DNA from: Streptomyces lanatus
Lineage (GTDB): Bacteria; Actinomycetota; Actinomycetes; Streptomycetales; Streptomycetaceae
DNA: 64,000 nucleotides
NCBI RefSeq assembly: GCF_014655715.1
Contig: NZ_BNBM01000019.1
Coordinates: 159,441-223,440, forward strand
Direction: 5' to 3'
The position numbers were made by a program, and so were the translations under genes. Positions 7,941 to 16,411 of this stretch are shown one piece after another. The first letter of the stretch is position 1; every line of letters begins with the position of its first letter. The notes below the pieces were generated by a model that did not search any database, had not been told where the DNA came from, and was given only the letters and a program-made list of their open reading frames with translations.

Positions 7941-9178
7941 GGGGTCGACGGGGCCGAGTTGTTCGTGTCCTGAGGGGTCGCGCCCGTGTCGTCCTCCGAT
8001 GTCGCCAGCCAGGTGCCCACTCCGGCCGCCGCCACCAGCAGCGCGGCGGCCGTGCCCAGCACGATGCGCCGACGCCTTGTCACCGCGCGGTGGCGGGCGG
8101 AGCCCGGCCGGGGCGCTCCCGTCGCCCTCGGCACCCGTGCCGTACCTCGCGCGCCGCCGGCCAGCTCATCGGGACCGGGCACCCTCATCGACGTATGTGT
8201 GTCGCGGTTGGAGTCGGCCGGCTTGGCGCCGGGCACGAGGGGGACCGCGCCCCTTCGGCGTGCCCGCTCCCCCGCCGGTGCCGCCTCCTCGGCGGCCGGG
8301 GCCTCGTCCTCCGCCGACTCCGCCTCCGGCTCGTCCACGTCCAGCGGTGGCATCCCGGCGATCAGCGGCAGCAGCTCCCGCAGGCGCGCGCCGAGCTCCG
8401 AGGCGCGCAGCCGTGAGGCCGGTGCCTTGGCCAGGCACTGCACGATCAGCTGCCACAGTTCGTCGGGGATGCCGGGCAGCGGGGCCACCGTCTCGGTGAC
8501 ATGGCGGCGCAGGACCGCGCCGGGGTGGCCGCCGCCGAAGGGGGTGAAGCCTGCCAGCAGCTCGTACAGGACGGTGGCGAGGGCGTAGATGTCGACGGCG
8601 GCGCGGGGCGGCAGGCCCTCGACGATCTCCGGGGCCAGGTAGTCGGGGGTGCCGATGATCTTCGTCGCGCGGGTGCGGCGGGGCGAGTCGATGAGTTTCG
8701 CCACACCGAAGTCGGTCAGCAGGGCGGGGTGCGAGCCGCCGGGGCCCAGGGGGCCCTGCATGTCCAGCAGGACGTTCTCCGGTTTGACGTCCCGGTGCAC
8801 GACGCCCGCCGCGTGCGCCGCCGCGAGCCCGTCCGCGATGTCCGCGACGATCGCGACCGCCGCCTCCGGGGCCAGCCGCCGGTCGCGGTCGAGGCGGGTG
8901 CGCAGGTCGGTGCCGCGGACCAGGTCCATGACGAGCGCGAGGTCGTTGCCGTCGACGACGAGGTCGCGTACGGAGACCACGTGCGGGTGCTCCAGGCCGA
9001 GCAGCGCCGTGCGCTCCTGGACGAAGCGTCCGACGAGCTCCTGGTCGGACGCGAGATCCTCGCGCAGCAGCTTGATGGCGACGGGCCCCTCGGGACCCTC
9101 GCCCAGCCACACCGTGCCGGCGCTGCCCCGCCCCAGGATCTGGTTGGCGGTGTACCGGCTGCCGATCTTCCGTGCCAA
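7937..9178 (-). CDS. pkaB: Membrane-anchored Ser/Thr protein kinase (PkaB-like)
   Basis: A eukaryotic-type (Hanks) protein kinase of 413 residues. The N-terminal catalytic domain (about 10-275) shows the glycine loop GRGSAGTVW, the ATP-binding lysine in VAIKLL, the catalytic loop HRDVKPENVLL, the metal-binding DFGVAK, and an activation segment with Thr/Ser residues ending in GTPDYLAPE. An acidic/basic linker follows, then one membrane helix (VLGTAAALLVAAAGVGTWLA) near residues 370-390 and a short Thr/Ser-rich outer tail without PASTA or other sensor domains. Length and tandem position next to a larger kinase match the S. coelicolor pkaA/pkaB pair (from memory). It is downstream of pkaA on the same strand with a 118-bp gap. 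Confidence 0.92.
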   Translation of the reverse strand: MARKIGSRYTANQILGRGSAGTVWLGEGPEGPVAIKLLREDLASDQELVGRFVQERTALLGLEHPHVVSVRDLVVDGNDLALVMDLVRGTDLRTRLDRDRRLAPEAAVAIVADIADGLAAAHAAGVVHRDVKPENVLLDMQGPLGPGGSHPALLTDFGVAKLIDSPRRTRATKIIGTPDYLAPEIVEGLPPRAAVDIYALATVLYELLAGFTPFGGGHPGAVLRRHVTETVAPLPGIPDELWQLIVQCLAKAPASRLRASELGARLRELLPLIAGMPPLDVDEPEAESAEDEAPAAEEAAPAGERARRRGAVPLVPGAKPADSNRDTHTSMRVPGPDELAGGARGTARVPRATGAPRPGSARHRAVTRRRRIVLGTAAALLVAAAGVGTWLATSEDDTGATPQDTNNSAPSTP

Positions 9179-9296
9179 GACTGCTCCTACTGCCGCGTGT
9201 TGTCGCTAAAACTACGCGTCCGAAGAGCCAACCTTCACTGCCGAGGCGGAAATCACCCGCCAGGTGTCGACAAATAACCAAACTGGCCGACGCCGG

Positions 9297-10979
9297 TCAG
9301 TTGGTGCCCGAGCCTCCGCCGGAACCGCCGCCCAGGTCGCCGATCCACCCGGTCACGGTGCTGACCCAGTCGCTGAGCTGCTCCCAGTAGCCCTTGCCGG
9401 TGCCGATCCACTCCTGCAGCGGGCTCAGCTCCCAGACGAGCCAGCCCGCGACGAACAGGATGATGATCGTGAACAGACAGCCCTTGAGGCAGCCGAGGCC
9501 GGGGATCCGCATCGGGTTGGCGCTGCGCTGACGCGGCTCGCGCTGCGGACGCTGCGGCTCCGGCGCGGGCGGCGGGGCGTACCGCTGCGGCTGCTGCTGC
9601 GGCTGGCGCGGTGGGGCGTACGGCTGCGGCTGGTGCTGCTGCGGATGGCCGTAGCCCTGGGGCGGGCGGCCAGGCGGCGGGCCCTGCGGCGGGCGCTGCT
9701 GCTGGGGCTGCTGCTGCGGGCGGGCCACCTGGCGCTGGGGGCGGCGGCGCAGCGGGTCCTGGTTGGGGTCGAGGTACTGGACCTGCGTCTGTTCGTTGCG
9801 GTCCCGGGCCGCGCGCAGCTGGTTCTGCCAGGGGTGCGGGTCCTCGGGGCCGGGGCCGCCGCCGGGCTGGCCCTGGGGCATCGGCGGCATGACGGCCGTC
9901 GGATCGGCCGCGCCGGGGCCGCCGGTGTGCGGCAGTACGGCCGTGGGGTCGGCCGCGCCGGGGGCGCCGGTGTGCGGCATGACGTTGGTCGCGGCGTTCG
10001 GGTCGAACGAGCCCGCGCCGTGCGGCAGCACCTGGGTCGGGTCGGCCGAGCCGGGCACGGTGGCCGGGGCCGGGTCCGGGGCGAGCAGCGCGCCGACGCC
10101 CTCTGCGGCGGCGATCTGCGCGGAGTTCGAGTGGACGCCGATGCCCTCGGCGACGACGCGCAGTCCGCGGGCGAGGTTCTCGGCGCTGGGCCGGTCGTCG
10201 GGGTTCTTGCGCAGACAGCGTTCTATGACGGTCCACAGCGGGTCGGGGACCGTGGACGGGCGGCGCGGCTCGGCGCTGAGGTGCTGGTGGAGAACCTCCA
10301 GGGCGGAGCCGCCGCCGAACGGGGGACGCCCGGTGACCAGCTCGTACAGCAGGATCCCGGCGCCGTAGATGTCGACGGCGGACGTCTGCGGGCGGCCCTC
10401 GGCGGACTCGGGCGCGACGTACGCGGGCGTGCCGACGAACTCATGGGTGCGGGTCAGGCCCGGGGAGTCGGCGAGGCGGGCGATGCCGAAGTCGGTCAGC
10501 AGGGGGTGCATCTGGCCGCCGTTCTGCTGGAGCAGGACGTTGGCGGGCTTCAGGTCGCGATGGACGACGCCGTCGGCGTGGCTCGCGGCCAGCGCGTCGG
10601 CGATCTGCGCGGTGAGCAGGGCTGCGGCGACGGGGGTGAAGGGGCCGTTCTCGCGCAGGTAGCGGTGCAGGTCGGGGCCCTCGACGAGGTCCATGACCAG
10701 GGCCAGCAGCTCGCCCTCGACGACCAGGTCACGGACCCGGACGATATTCGGGTGGGTCAGCCGCAGCAGGACGGACCGCTCGCGCAGGAAGCGCATGACG
10801 ATGTCCGCGTCGCTGGCGAGCTCCTCCTTGAGGACCTTGATCGCGACGGTCTCGCCGGGCTGCCCCGGCACGGCCGCCTCGGCACCGGCGGTCTCCCGCT
10901 GGCGGGCCCGCCACACGGTCCCCGTGGCGCCACGACCCAGCGGCTCCTCGAGGAAGTACTTGCTGCCTACCGGCCGCAC
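9297..10979 (-). CDS. pkaA: Membrane-anchored Ser/Thr protein kinase (PkaA-like)
   Basis: A 560-residue Hanks-type kinase. The catalytic domain (about 5-280) has GRGATGTVW, the lysine in VAIKVLKEE, HRDLKPANVLL, DFGIAR and GTPAYVAPE. A long disordered linker follows, with repeated motifs such as TAVLPHTG/TAVMP and then a Gln/Pro-rich stretch (about 390-490; many PQ and QQ runs). One membrane helix near 510-530 (FTIIILFVAGWLVWEL) leads to a Gly-rich C-terminus (GGGSGGGSG). Such a Pro/Gln-rich linker is typical of actinobacterial kinases. It is transcribed divergently from the FHA/ATPase gene, which is a plausible phosphorylation partner because FHA domains bind phosphothreonine; that link is inference. 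Confidence 0.92.
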   Translation of the reverse strand: MRPVGSKYFLEEPLGRGATGTVWRARQRETAGAEAAVPGQPGETVAIKVLKEELASDADIVMRFLRERSVLLRLTHPNIVRVRDLVVEGELLALVMDLVEGPDLHRYLRENGPFTPVAAALLTAQIADALAASHADGVVHRDLKPANVLLQQNGGQMHPLLTDFGIARLADSPGLTRTHEFVGTPAYVAPESAEGRPQTSAVDIYGAGILLYELVTGRPPFGGGSALEVLHQHLSAEPRRPSTVPDPLWTVIERCLRKNPDDRPSAENLARGLRVVAEGIGVHSNSAQIAAAEGVGALLAPDPAPATVPGSADPTQVLPHGAGSFDPNAATNVMPHTGAPGAADPTAVLPHTGGPGAADPTAVMPPMPQGQPGGGPGPEDPHPWQNQLRAARDRNEQTQVQYLDPNQDPLRRRPQRQVARPQQQPQQQRPPQGPPPGRPPQGYGHPQQHQPQPYAPPRQPQQQPQRYAPPPAPEPQRPQREPRQRSANPMRIPGLGCLKGCLFTIIILFVAGWLVWELSPLQEWIGTGKGYWEQLSDWVSTVTGWIGDLGGGSGGGSGTN

Positions 10980-11348
10980 GTCGCGCTCCCTGCTGCTTGT
11001 CTACGTTCCGACCCACTGTAGTGCCGTGTCACCGGGCACCGGCCTGTCGCCGTTCTGTGCGTCTTACGTACGGCTTCCCGTACATGTTCGAAGGAAAGAC
11101 GCTCGGCTCTGTCTCGTGGTTGCCGCAAGCGGACGTGAGCGATCTCAAGTGATCGCCGACAGGGCACTTGTCCGGCACTTTTGCGGGCAGAGCCGACCAA
11201 TCAAGATCACTTGCCTTCGGGCGGGGGGCGCGTTGTCAGTGGCAGGTGCGAGGATGCGGGGAGTACTGGCCGAAGTGCTCGTGCGGGGTGGGGAGATCCA
11301 TCAGACGGGCCCTGGTCCGCGCCCGCGCAGAAGGGACCGCTGACGCCG
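10980..11348. other. Divergent promoter region, pkaA / FHA-ATPase
   Basis: A 369-base gap that must contain promoters for both divergent genes. It holds a widely spaced 9-bp inverted repeat (listed separately) and three copies of a CACTT core between 11165 and 11212. No coding sequence is supported; an open frame upstream of 11349 lacks conserved character. Confidence 0.5.
11146..11213. promoter_or_regulatory. Inverted repeat CAAGTGATC / GATCACTTG
   Basis: CAAGTGATC (11146-11154) and its exact reverse complement GATCACTTG (11205-11213) lie 50 bp apart. Related CACTT cores occur at 11165 and 11176. The pair could be a two-site operator for a looping or cooperative regulator of either divergent gene. 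Confidence 0.4.
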
Positions 11349-14300
11349 ATGCAGATCCGGCTGACCGTCGTAGACCCGCTGGCTCCGCCTGCCCCGGCGC
11401 GTGGCCGCGCCGCGAGCTGCGACGTGCTGGTCACGGCGCCCGCGGGCACAGCCCTGGCCGTGGTGGCGTCGGCGCTCGCCTCCGCGGTGTCCGGCACCGA
11501 CGGCCCCGTCGCGCTGTACGCGGGCGTGGAGCGCCTCGACGACCGGCGCAGCACCCTCGGCGAGCCCCCGCTGATAGACGGCGCGGTGCTGTCCCTCGGC
11601 GCACCTGCGGCACCGGAGCCCCACCCCGAGCTGGACGACGCCCCGACCCAGCTCCATGTGGTGGCGGGCCCGGACGCGGGCGGGGTGCATCTCCTGCACG
11701 GCGGCGAGATCCGCATCGGCCGCTCCGCCGACGCCGATGTGCCGCTCGACGACCCGGACGTGTCCCGGCTGCACTGCGCGGTCACGGTCGCCGCGGACGG
11801 CCGTGTCTCGGTCGCCGACCTCGGCTCCACCAACGGCACCACGCTGGACGGCACCCGCCTCACCACCCGCGCGGTGCGCTTCACGCCGGGCGCGCTGCTG
11901 CGGATCGGCGAGTCGGCCCTGCGGCTGACTCCGGCCGGGGGTCCGGGGGCGCGGGTGCGGACGGAGCCGGACGGGGAGGGGTATGTACGCGTCCCCGCCG
12001 GAAGCGACGCCGACCTCCCCGCGGCGGTGCCGCACGCACGCGTGGCGGACGGCGGCGACGACACCGCTCCGCGCTCGGAACACGGTCCGGTCGAGCCGCC
12101 CATCGTGCCGGTCCAGGGCGGGGCGCCGCGGATCGAAGACCACGGCGGCTCTCGGACATCACCCGCCGTACCGCGCGGAGGCGACACCCACGGCGCGGGC
12201 CTGGGAGTGGGAGCGCTCGGCCACACGGACACCACGGACGCCGGGACCGGCGGCAACCGCAAGGGCACCCCGCTGCGCGGCACCGACGTGCCGCAGGGCT
12301 TGCGCAGGCGCGGCGGGCTCACGGCGTGGGCACGACGACTGACCGGCGGACGCGCGGAGCAGGGGACGGGCCGGCCCGATGCCTACGACGACGACCTGCC
12401 CCCCACTTCCGCCGAGCGCCTTCCGGTGGCGGGCGGCCCCCGCCTGCCGGAGATCTGGCCGGACCCGGCCTCCCTGCTGCTGACCGCCCTGGGCCCCGGC
12501 CCCCGGCTGTGGGAGCGCGCCCTCAGCCACGCCGAGGCACTCACGGTACGACTGGGCACCGCCGACCGCGCGGCGCCCGACGGCTCCGGGCTGCTGCCCG
12601 CCGTACCGGTGACCGCCGACCTGCGCGAGGTCGGCGCGCTGGGCCTCGCCGGCCCGCGTGAGCGGCTCGCCGGACTGGCCCGCGCGGTCCTCGCCCAACT
12701 CGCCGCGCTGCACTCCCCCGAGTCCCTGGAAGTGGTCCTCCTCAGCGCCGACCGCACCCGCCCCCTGGAGGAACGCACCGCCGAGTGGTCCTGGCTGGGC
12801 TGGCTCCCCCACGTCCGCCCCGGGCACGGCCAGGACTGCCGCCTCCTGCTCGCCTACGACCGCGAACAGGCGACGGCCCGCACGGAGGAACTGCTCCGCC
12901 GCCTGGACGACATGGCGGCGGAGCCGGGGGCGGAGGGTCGGGCTGCGGCTTTGGCTGGAGGGGGTGGTCGGGGGACGGCGGCCGCTGGGTCGGGCGGTGA
13001 GCCTCCGGCTCAACGTGCGGTACGGCGGCCCTCCTGGGCGCGGGACGACGTACCGGGTGACGGGGCGGACGGGTTCGCGGGGCCGTACACCGTGGTCGTC
13101 GTGGACGGCGATCCCGGGGGCGCCGATCTGCGGGACGCCGTGGCGCGGCTGGCACTGGAGGGGCCCCGGGCCGGGATACACGTCGTATGCCTCGCCGAGA
13201 CGGCCGCGGCGTCGCCCGCGTCGCCGGTGACGGACACGTACGAGGCGGCGTGCACGGTGTCGCCGACGTTCCGGGAGTGCGGTGCGGTCGCGCTGCTGAG
13301 CGGCGATGTGGCCACGGCGCTGCGGCTGTTGCGAGTCGCGCGCGGCGGGGTCATCGCCGAGCAGGGCGGGATGAGCGAGGAGCCGGTGGATGACGGCACG
13401 GTCGGGGGCCAGGAGCGTTACACCGCCCCCACCACCCACGACCCCGCCGCACCCAGCACCGGAGCCCAAGCCCTCGAAGGCCACGGCCCCATAGGCCACG
13501 GCACCGTCGCCGCCGTGGACGCCGTGTCGTTGGCCTGGGCGGAGCGGTTCGCACGGGCGCTCGCTCCGTTGCGGACCGAGGGTGGGGTCGGGGGGCGGCA
13601 GGCCCGGGTGTCCGTGCCGTTGCCGCAGGTGGCGCGGCTGTTGGACGAGTTGGGGCTGGCGCGGGCCACACCGGCGTCGCTGATGGCGCGGTGGGCCGAC
13701 GCGGGCGATGACGCGAAGGCGCTCGGCGGGCGGGCGTGCGCCGTGCTCGGGGCCGGGCCGCGTGGCCCGGTCTGCGCGGATCTCGGCGCTGACGGCCCGC
13801 ATCTGCTGATCGAGGGACCGCCTGGCAGCGGCCGTACGGAGTTGCTGAGGGCCGTCGTGGCGTCGCTCGCAGCGGCCGAGCGGCCGGACCGGCTGGGCGT
13901 CGTCCTGGTCGACGGCCGGGACGGCGTCGGCGCGCACGGCGACGGGCTGCGGGCGTGCACCGACATACCGCATGTCACCACCCACCTCACCGCCAACGAC
14001 CCGGTCCGCATGCGGGAGTTCGCCCAGTCGCTCAGCGCCGAGCTGAAGCGGCGGGCCGAGCTGCTCGGGCGGTCCGACTTCACCGAGTGGCACACCGGGC
14101 GCGCGCTGTCGGGCCGGATGGTCGCGCAGCGCGCCGCCACCGCGGGGGCGAGCGAGGCGAACGGGGATCTGGACACACCGTCCAGTTCCACGCTGCGGCT
14201 GCGGCCGGGCGCGGGCCGGCGACAGGCCGAGGCCGTGCCGCCGCTGCCCCGGCTGGTCGTGGTCGTGGACGACCTGGACGCCCTGGTCTCCCCCGCCCTG

Positions 14301-14753
14301 GGCTCGCTGGGCCGGCCCGCGGCGGGCTCGGTGATAAGGGCGCTGGAGGCCGTGGCGCGCGAGGGCGAGCGGCTCGGCGTACACCTGGTGGCCGCCGCGG
14401 CCGTCGGGGGCCGTACGGCGGAGTCGGAGCCGGCGCGGCGGGCGACGCTGCGGGTGACGCTGGACGCGGTGACGGCCGGGCCGGACGAACCGGCGCCGGG
14501 GCGCGGCCGGTTGACCTGGGCGGACGGCCGGGCGGTGCCGTTCCAGGGCGGCCGGGTCACCGGACGTATCCCGCGGACGGCGACCCTGCGGCCGACGGTC
14601 GTGCCGTTGGAGTGGCACCGGATGGGCGACCCCCCGGCCCGCCGCCAGGTACGGGAGTTGGGCAACGGGCCGACGGACCTGGCCCTGCTGGCCAGCGCGG
14701 TGGAGCGGGCGGCACGGGAGGTCTCGGCGACCGAGGTCCCGTCACTCCTGTAA
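11349..14753 (+). CDS. FHA-domain protein with degenerate FtsK/SpoIIIE-like ATPase domain
   Basis: An 1134-residue protein. Residues 1-100 resemble the N-terminal beta-rich region of FHA-containing FtsK-like proteins. Residues ~110-185 form an FHA phosphothreonine-binding domain (IRIGRS near 121, SRLH near 140, GSTNG near 159). A variable, low-complexity linker follows, then two FtsK-like modules. The second has a P-loop GPPGSGRTE at about residue 823, where Arg replaces the Walker A lysine, and a Walker-B-like VVVVDDLDAL near 969. The canonical motif VLVDYKGG is altered to VLVDGRDG. The protein is probably cytoplasmic. EssC/EccC of type VII secretion share the FHA-plus-FtsK plan, but no WXG100 gene is nearby. 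The start at ATG 11349 has only a distant AAGGGA; CTG 11340 is an alternative. Its neighbours are two Ser/Thr kinases on the opposite strand. Confidence 0.85.
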   Translation: MQIRLTVVDPLAPPAPARGRAASCDVLVTAPAGTALAVVASALASAVSGTDGPVALYAGVERLDDRRSTLGEPPLIDGAVLSLGAPAAPEPHPELDDAPTQLHVVAGPDAGGVHLLHGGEIRIGRSADADVPLDDPDVSRLHCAVTVAADGRVSVADLGSTNGTTLDGTRLTTRAVRFTPGALLRIGESALRLTPAGGPGARVRTEPDGEGYVRVPAGSDADLPAAVPHARVADGGDDTAPRSEHGPVEPPIVPVQGGAPRIEDHGGSRTSPAVPRGGDTHGAGLGVGALGHTDTTDAGTGGNRKGTPLRGTDVPQGLRRRGGLTAWARRLTGGRAEQGTGRPDAYDDDLPPTSAERLPVAGGPRLPEIWPDPASLLLTALGPGPRLWERALSHAEALTVRLGTADRAAPDGSGLLPAVPVTADLREVGALGLAGPRERLAGLARAVLAQLAALHSPESLEVVLLSADRTRPLEERTAEWSWLGWLPHVRPGHGQDCRLLLAYDREQATARTEELLRRLDDMAAEPGAEGRAAALAGGGGRGTAAAGSGGEPPAQRAVRRPSWARDDVPGDGADGFAGPYTVVVVDGDPGGADLRDAVARLALEGPRAGIHVVCLAETAAASPASPVTDTYEAACTVSPTFRECGAVALLSGDVATALRLLRVARGGVIAEQGGMSEEPVDDGTVGGQERYTAPTTHDPAAPSTGAQALEGHGPIGHGTVAAVDAVSLAWAERFARALAPLRTEGGVGGRQARVSVPLPQVARLLDELGLARATPASLMARWADAGDDAKALGGRACAVLGAGPRGPVCADLGADGPHLLIEGPPGSGRTELLRAVVASLAAAERPDRLGVVLVDGRDGVGAHGDGLRACTDIPHVTTHLTANDPVRMREFAQSLSAELKRRAELLGRSDFTEWHTGRALSGRMVAQRAATAGASEANGDLDTPSSSTLRLRPGAGRRQAEAVPPLPRLVVVVDDLDALVSPALGSLGRPAAGSVIRALEAVAREGERLGVHLVAAAAVGGRTAESEPARRATLRVTLDAVTAGPDEPAPGRGRLTWADGRAVPFQGGRVTGRIPRTATLRPTVVPLEWHRMGDPPARRQVRELGNGPTDLALLASAVERAAREVSATEVPSLL

Positions 14754-15024
14754 CTCGACCGACACGGCGTCACTTCCATCGCACCGGTCGGCGCAATCCA
14801 GCCCGCCCGGCGTTTGAGGACGAGGCCGTTCAGGCCGATAGCGGGGGTCTGGGGGCAGCCGCCCCCAGCAACGTTCACAACAGGGCTGGGCACCTGGTCA
14901 CGACGCGGTCACGATCTCCCGGTTGACAGCGGACGCGCCCTTGCCGACCCCAAACGCAGGGCGTAGACCAGATCGCACGGGACAGCGCTCGAACGTTCGA
15001 CGAGGCACGAAGAACGGGGCAGTG
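14754..15024. other. Intergenic region with a Streptomyces-type dispersed repeat
   Basis: Around 14790-14875, phrases such as CCCGGCGTTTGAGGACGAGG and GGGGGCAGCCGCCCCC resemble a palindromic intergenic repeat scattered widely through Streptomyces chromosomes (recognition from memory). It may act as a terminator for the upstream gene. The rest is the promoter region of the sugar ABC operon. Confidence 0.5.
14989..15000. promoter_or_regulatory. Candidate operator palindrome of the sugar ABC operon
   Basis: TCGAACGTTCGA is a perfect 12-bp palindrome centred on ACGT, 24 bases before the start codon of the solute-binding protein gene. CG-centred palindromes in this position are typical of LacI-family sugar repressors, but no regulator gene is adjacent. 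Confidence 0.5.
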
Positions 15025-16407
15025 ATGCGCAGCACGAGCAGCAAGAACCGGACGAGCAGGGCCGCGCGGACCGCGGCAGCCGTATTCGCGGGCGCCCTCG
15101 CCCTCTCCCTCACCGCCTGCGGTGGCGGCGACGACAACGGCGATGGAAATGAGCAGGGTGGTTCCGGCGACGAGACCGCCGCCACCGTCACTCTCCCCAA
15201 GCTGGACGGCGAATCCCTGGAGGTCGCCGCCGTATGGACCGGTGCCGAGCAGGCGAACTTCAAGAAGGTCCTCGCGGAGTTCGAGAAGCGCACCGGCGCA
15301 AAGGTCACCTTCGTGCCCGCGCAGGACCCGATCATCAACTTCCTCGGCTCGAAGGTCGCGGGCGGCCAGCCGCCGGACATCGCGATGCTTCCGCAGCCCG
15401 GCGCCATCAAGCAGGCCGTCGAGAAGAAGTGGGCCAAGCCGCTGGGCGCCGACGCGATCAAGGAGCTCCAGGAGAACTACTCGCAGGGCTGGCAGAACAT
15501 CGGCAAGGTCGACAACAAGCAGTACGGCGTCTACTACAAGGCCGCCAACAAGTCGCTGATCTGGTACAACACCCAGGTCTTCGAGAACGCGGGCGCCAAG
15601 GAGCCCAAGACCTGGGACGAGCTCCTCACCACCGCCCAGACCGTCTACGACTCCGGCGTCACACCGTTCTCGGTGGGCGGTGCCGAGGGCTGGACCCTCA
15701 CCGACTGGTTCGAGAACATCTATCTCTCCCAGGCGGGTCCCGAGAAATACGACCAACTCGCGCAGCATGAGATCAAGTGGACCGACCCCTCCGTCAAGGA
15801 CGCGCTCACCACGCTCGCCCAGGTGTGGGGCAAGAAGGACTATGTGGCGGGCGGCGCGACCGGCGCGCTGCAGACCGACTTCCCGGCCTCCGTCACCCAG
15901 ACCTTCACCGGCGGCGACCAGCCGAAGGCGGCCATGGTCTACGAGGGCGACTTCGCACAGGTCAACATCACGCAGGCGAAGGCCGAGGTGGGCACGGACG
16001 CGAAGGTGTTCCCGTTCCCGACCGTCGGTGACACCGCGCCCGTCGTCTCCGGCGGCGACGCGGCCGTCATCCTCCAGGACTCCAAGGCGGCGCAGGCCCT
16101 GGCCACCTGGCTCGCCTCCCCGGACGCGGCGACGATCCAGGCGAAGCTCGGCGGCTATCTCTCGCCGAACAAGAACGTCGACAACTCGGCCTATCCGAAC
16201 GCGGTGCAGCAGAAGATCGCCAAGGCGCTCATCGACTCCGGCGACGACTTCCGCTTCGACATGTCCGACCAGGCCCCGCAGGCGTTCGGCGGCACCCCCG
16301 GCAAGGGCGAGTGGAAGGCACTGCAGGACTTCCTGAAGAACCCGTCCGACATCGCGGGCACCCAGCGGACGCTGGAGGCCGACGCGGCCGCGGCGTACGG
16401 AAACTGA
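15025..16407 (+). CDS. Sugar ABC transporter solute-binding lipoprotein
   Basis: An extracellular solute-binding protein (family 1, carbohydrate type) that captures a sugar and hands it to the membrane permeases. The 460 residues start at ATG 15025. The signal peptide ends in the lipobox LTAC with the lipidated cysteine at residue 32, followed by an acidic Gly/Asn/Glu-rich linker. The mature part has features of the maltose/oligosaccharide-binding group: VWTGAEQANFKKVLAEFEKRTG, PDIAMLPQPG, GVYYKAANKSLIWYN and a TWDELL segment. The large type-1 fold points to an oligosaccharide or glycoside, but the substrate cannot be read from sequence. It is first of three genes; permease genes follow 4 bp downstream. 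Confidence 0.92.
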   Translation: MRSTSSKNRTSRAARTAAAVFAGALALSLTACGGGDDNGDGNEQGGSGDETAATVTLPKLDGESLEVAAVWTGAEQANFKKVLAEFEKRTGAKVTFVPAQDPIINFLGSKVAGGQPPDIAMLPQPGAIKQAVEKKWAKPLGADAIKELQENYSQGWQNIGKVDNKQYGVYYKAANKSLIWYNTQVFENAGAKEPKTWDELLTTAQTVYDSGVTPFSVGGAEGWTLTDWFENIYLSQAGPEKYDQLAQHEIKWTDPSVKDALTTLAQVWGKKDYVAGGATGALQTDFPASVTQTFTGGDQPKAAMVYEGDFAQVNITQAKAEVGTDAKVFPFPTVGDTAPVVSGGDAAVILQDSKAAQALATWLASPDAATIQAKLGGYLSPNKNVDNSAYPNAVQQKIAKALIDSGDDFRFDMSDQAPQAFGGTPGKGEWKALQDFLKNPSDIAGTQRTLEADAAAAYGN

Positions 16408-16411
16408 CGCC

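Noticed and set aside
5738..8416. An 892-residue plus-strand frame over the LAxTG protein, prfB and pkaB
   Set aside because: It crosses three well-supported genes and a perfect terminator, and shows no conserved domain.
11349..14753. A type VII secretion locus
   Set aside because: The FHA/FtsK protein resembles EccC/EssC in layout but its P-loop is degenerate and there are no WXG100, EccB, EccD or mycosin genes nearby.
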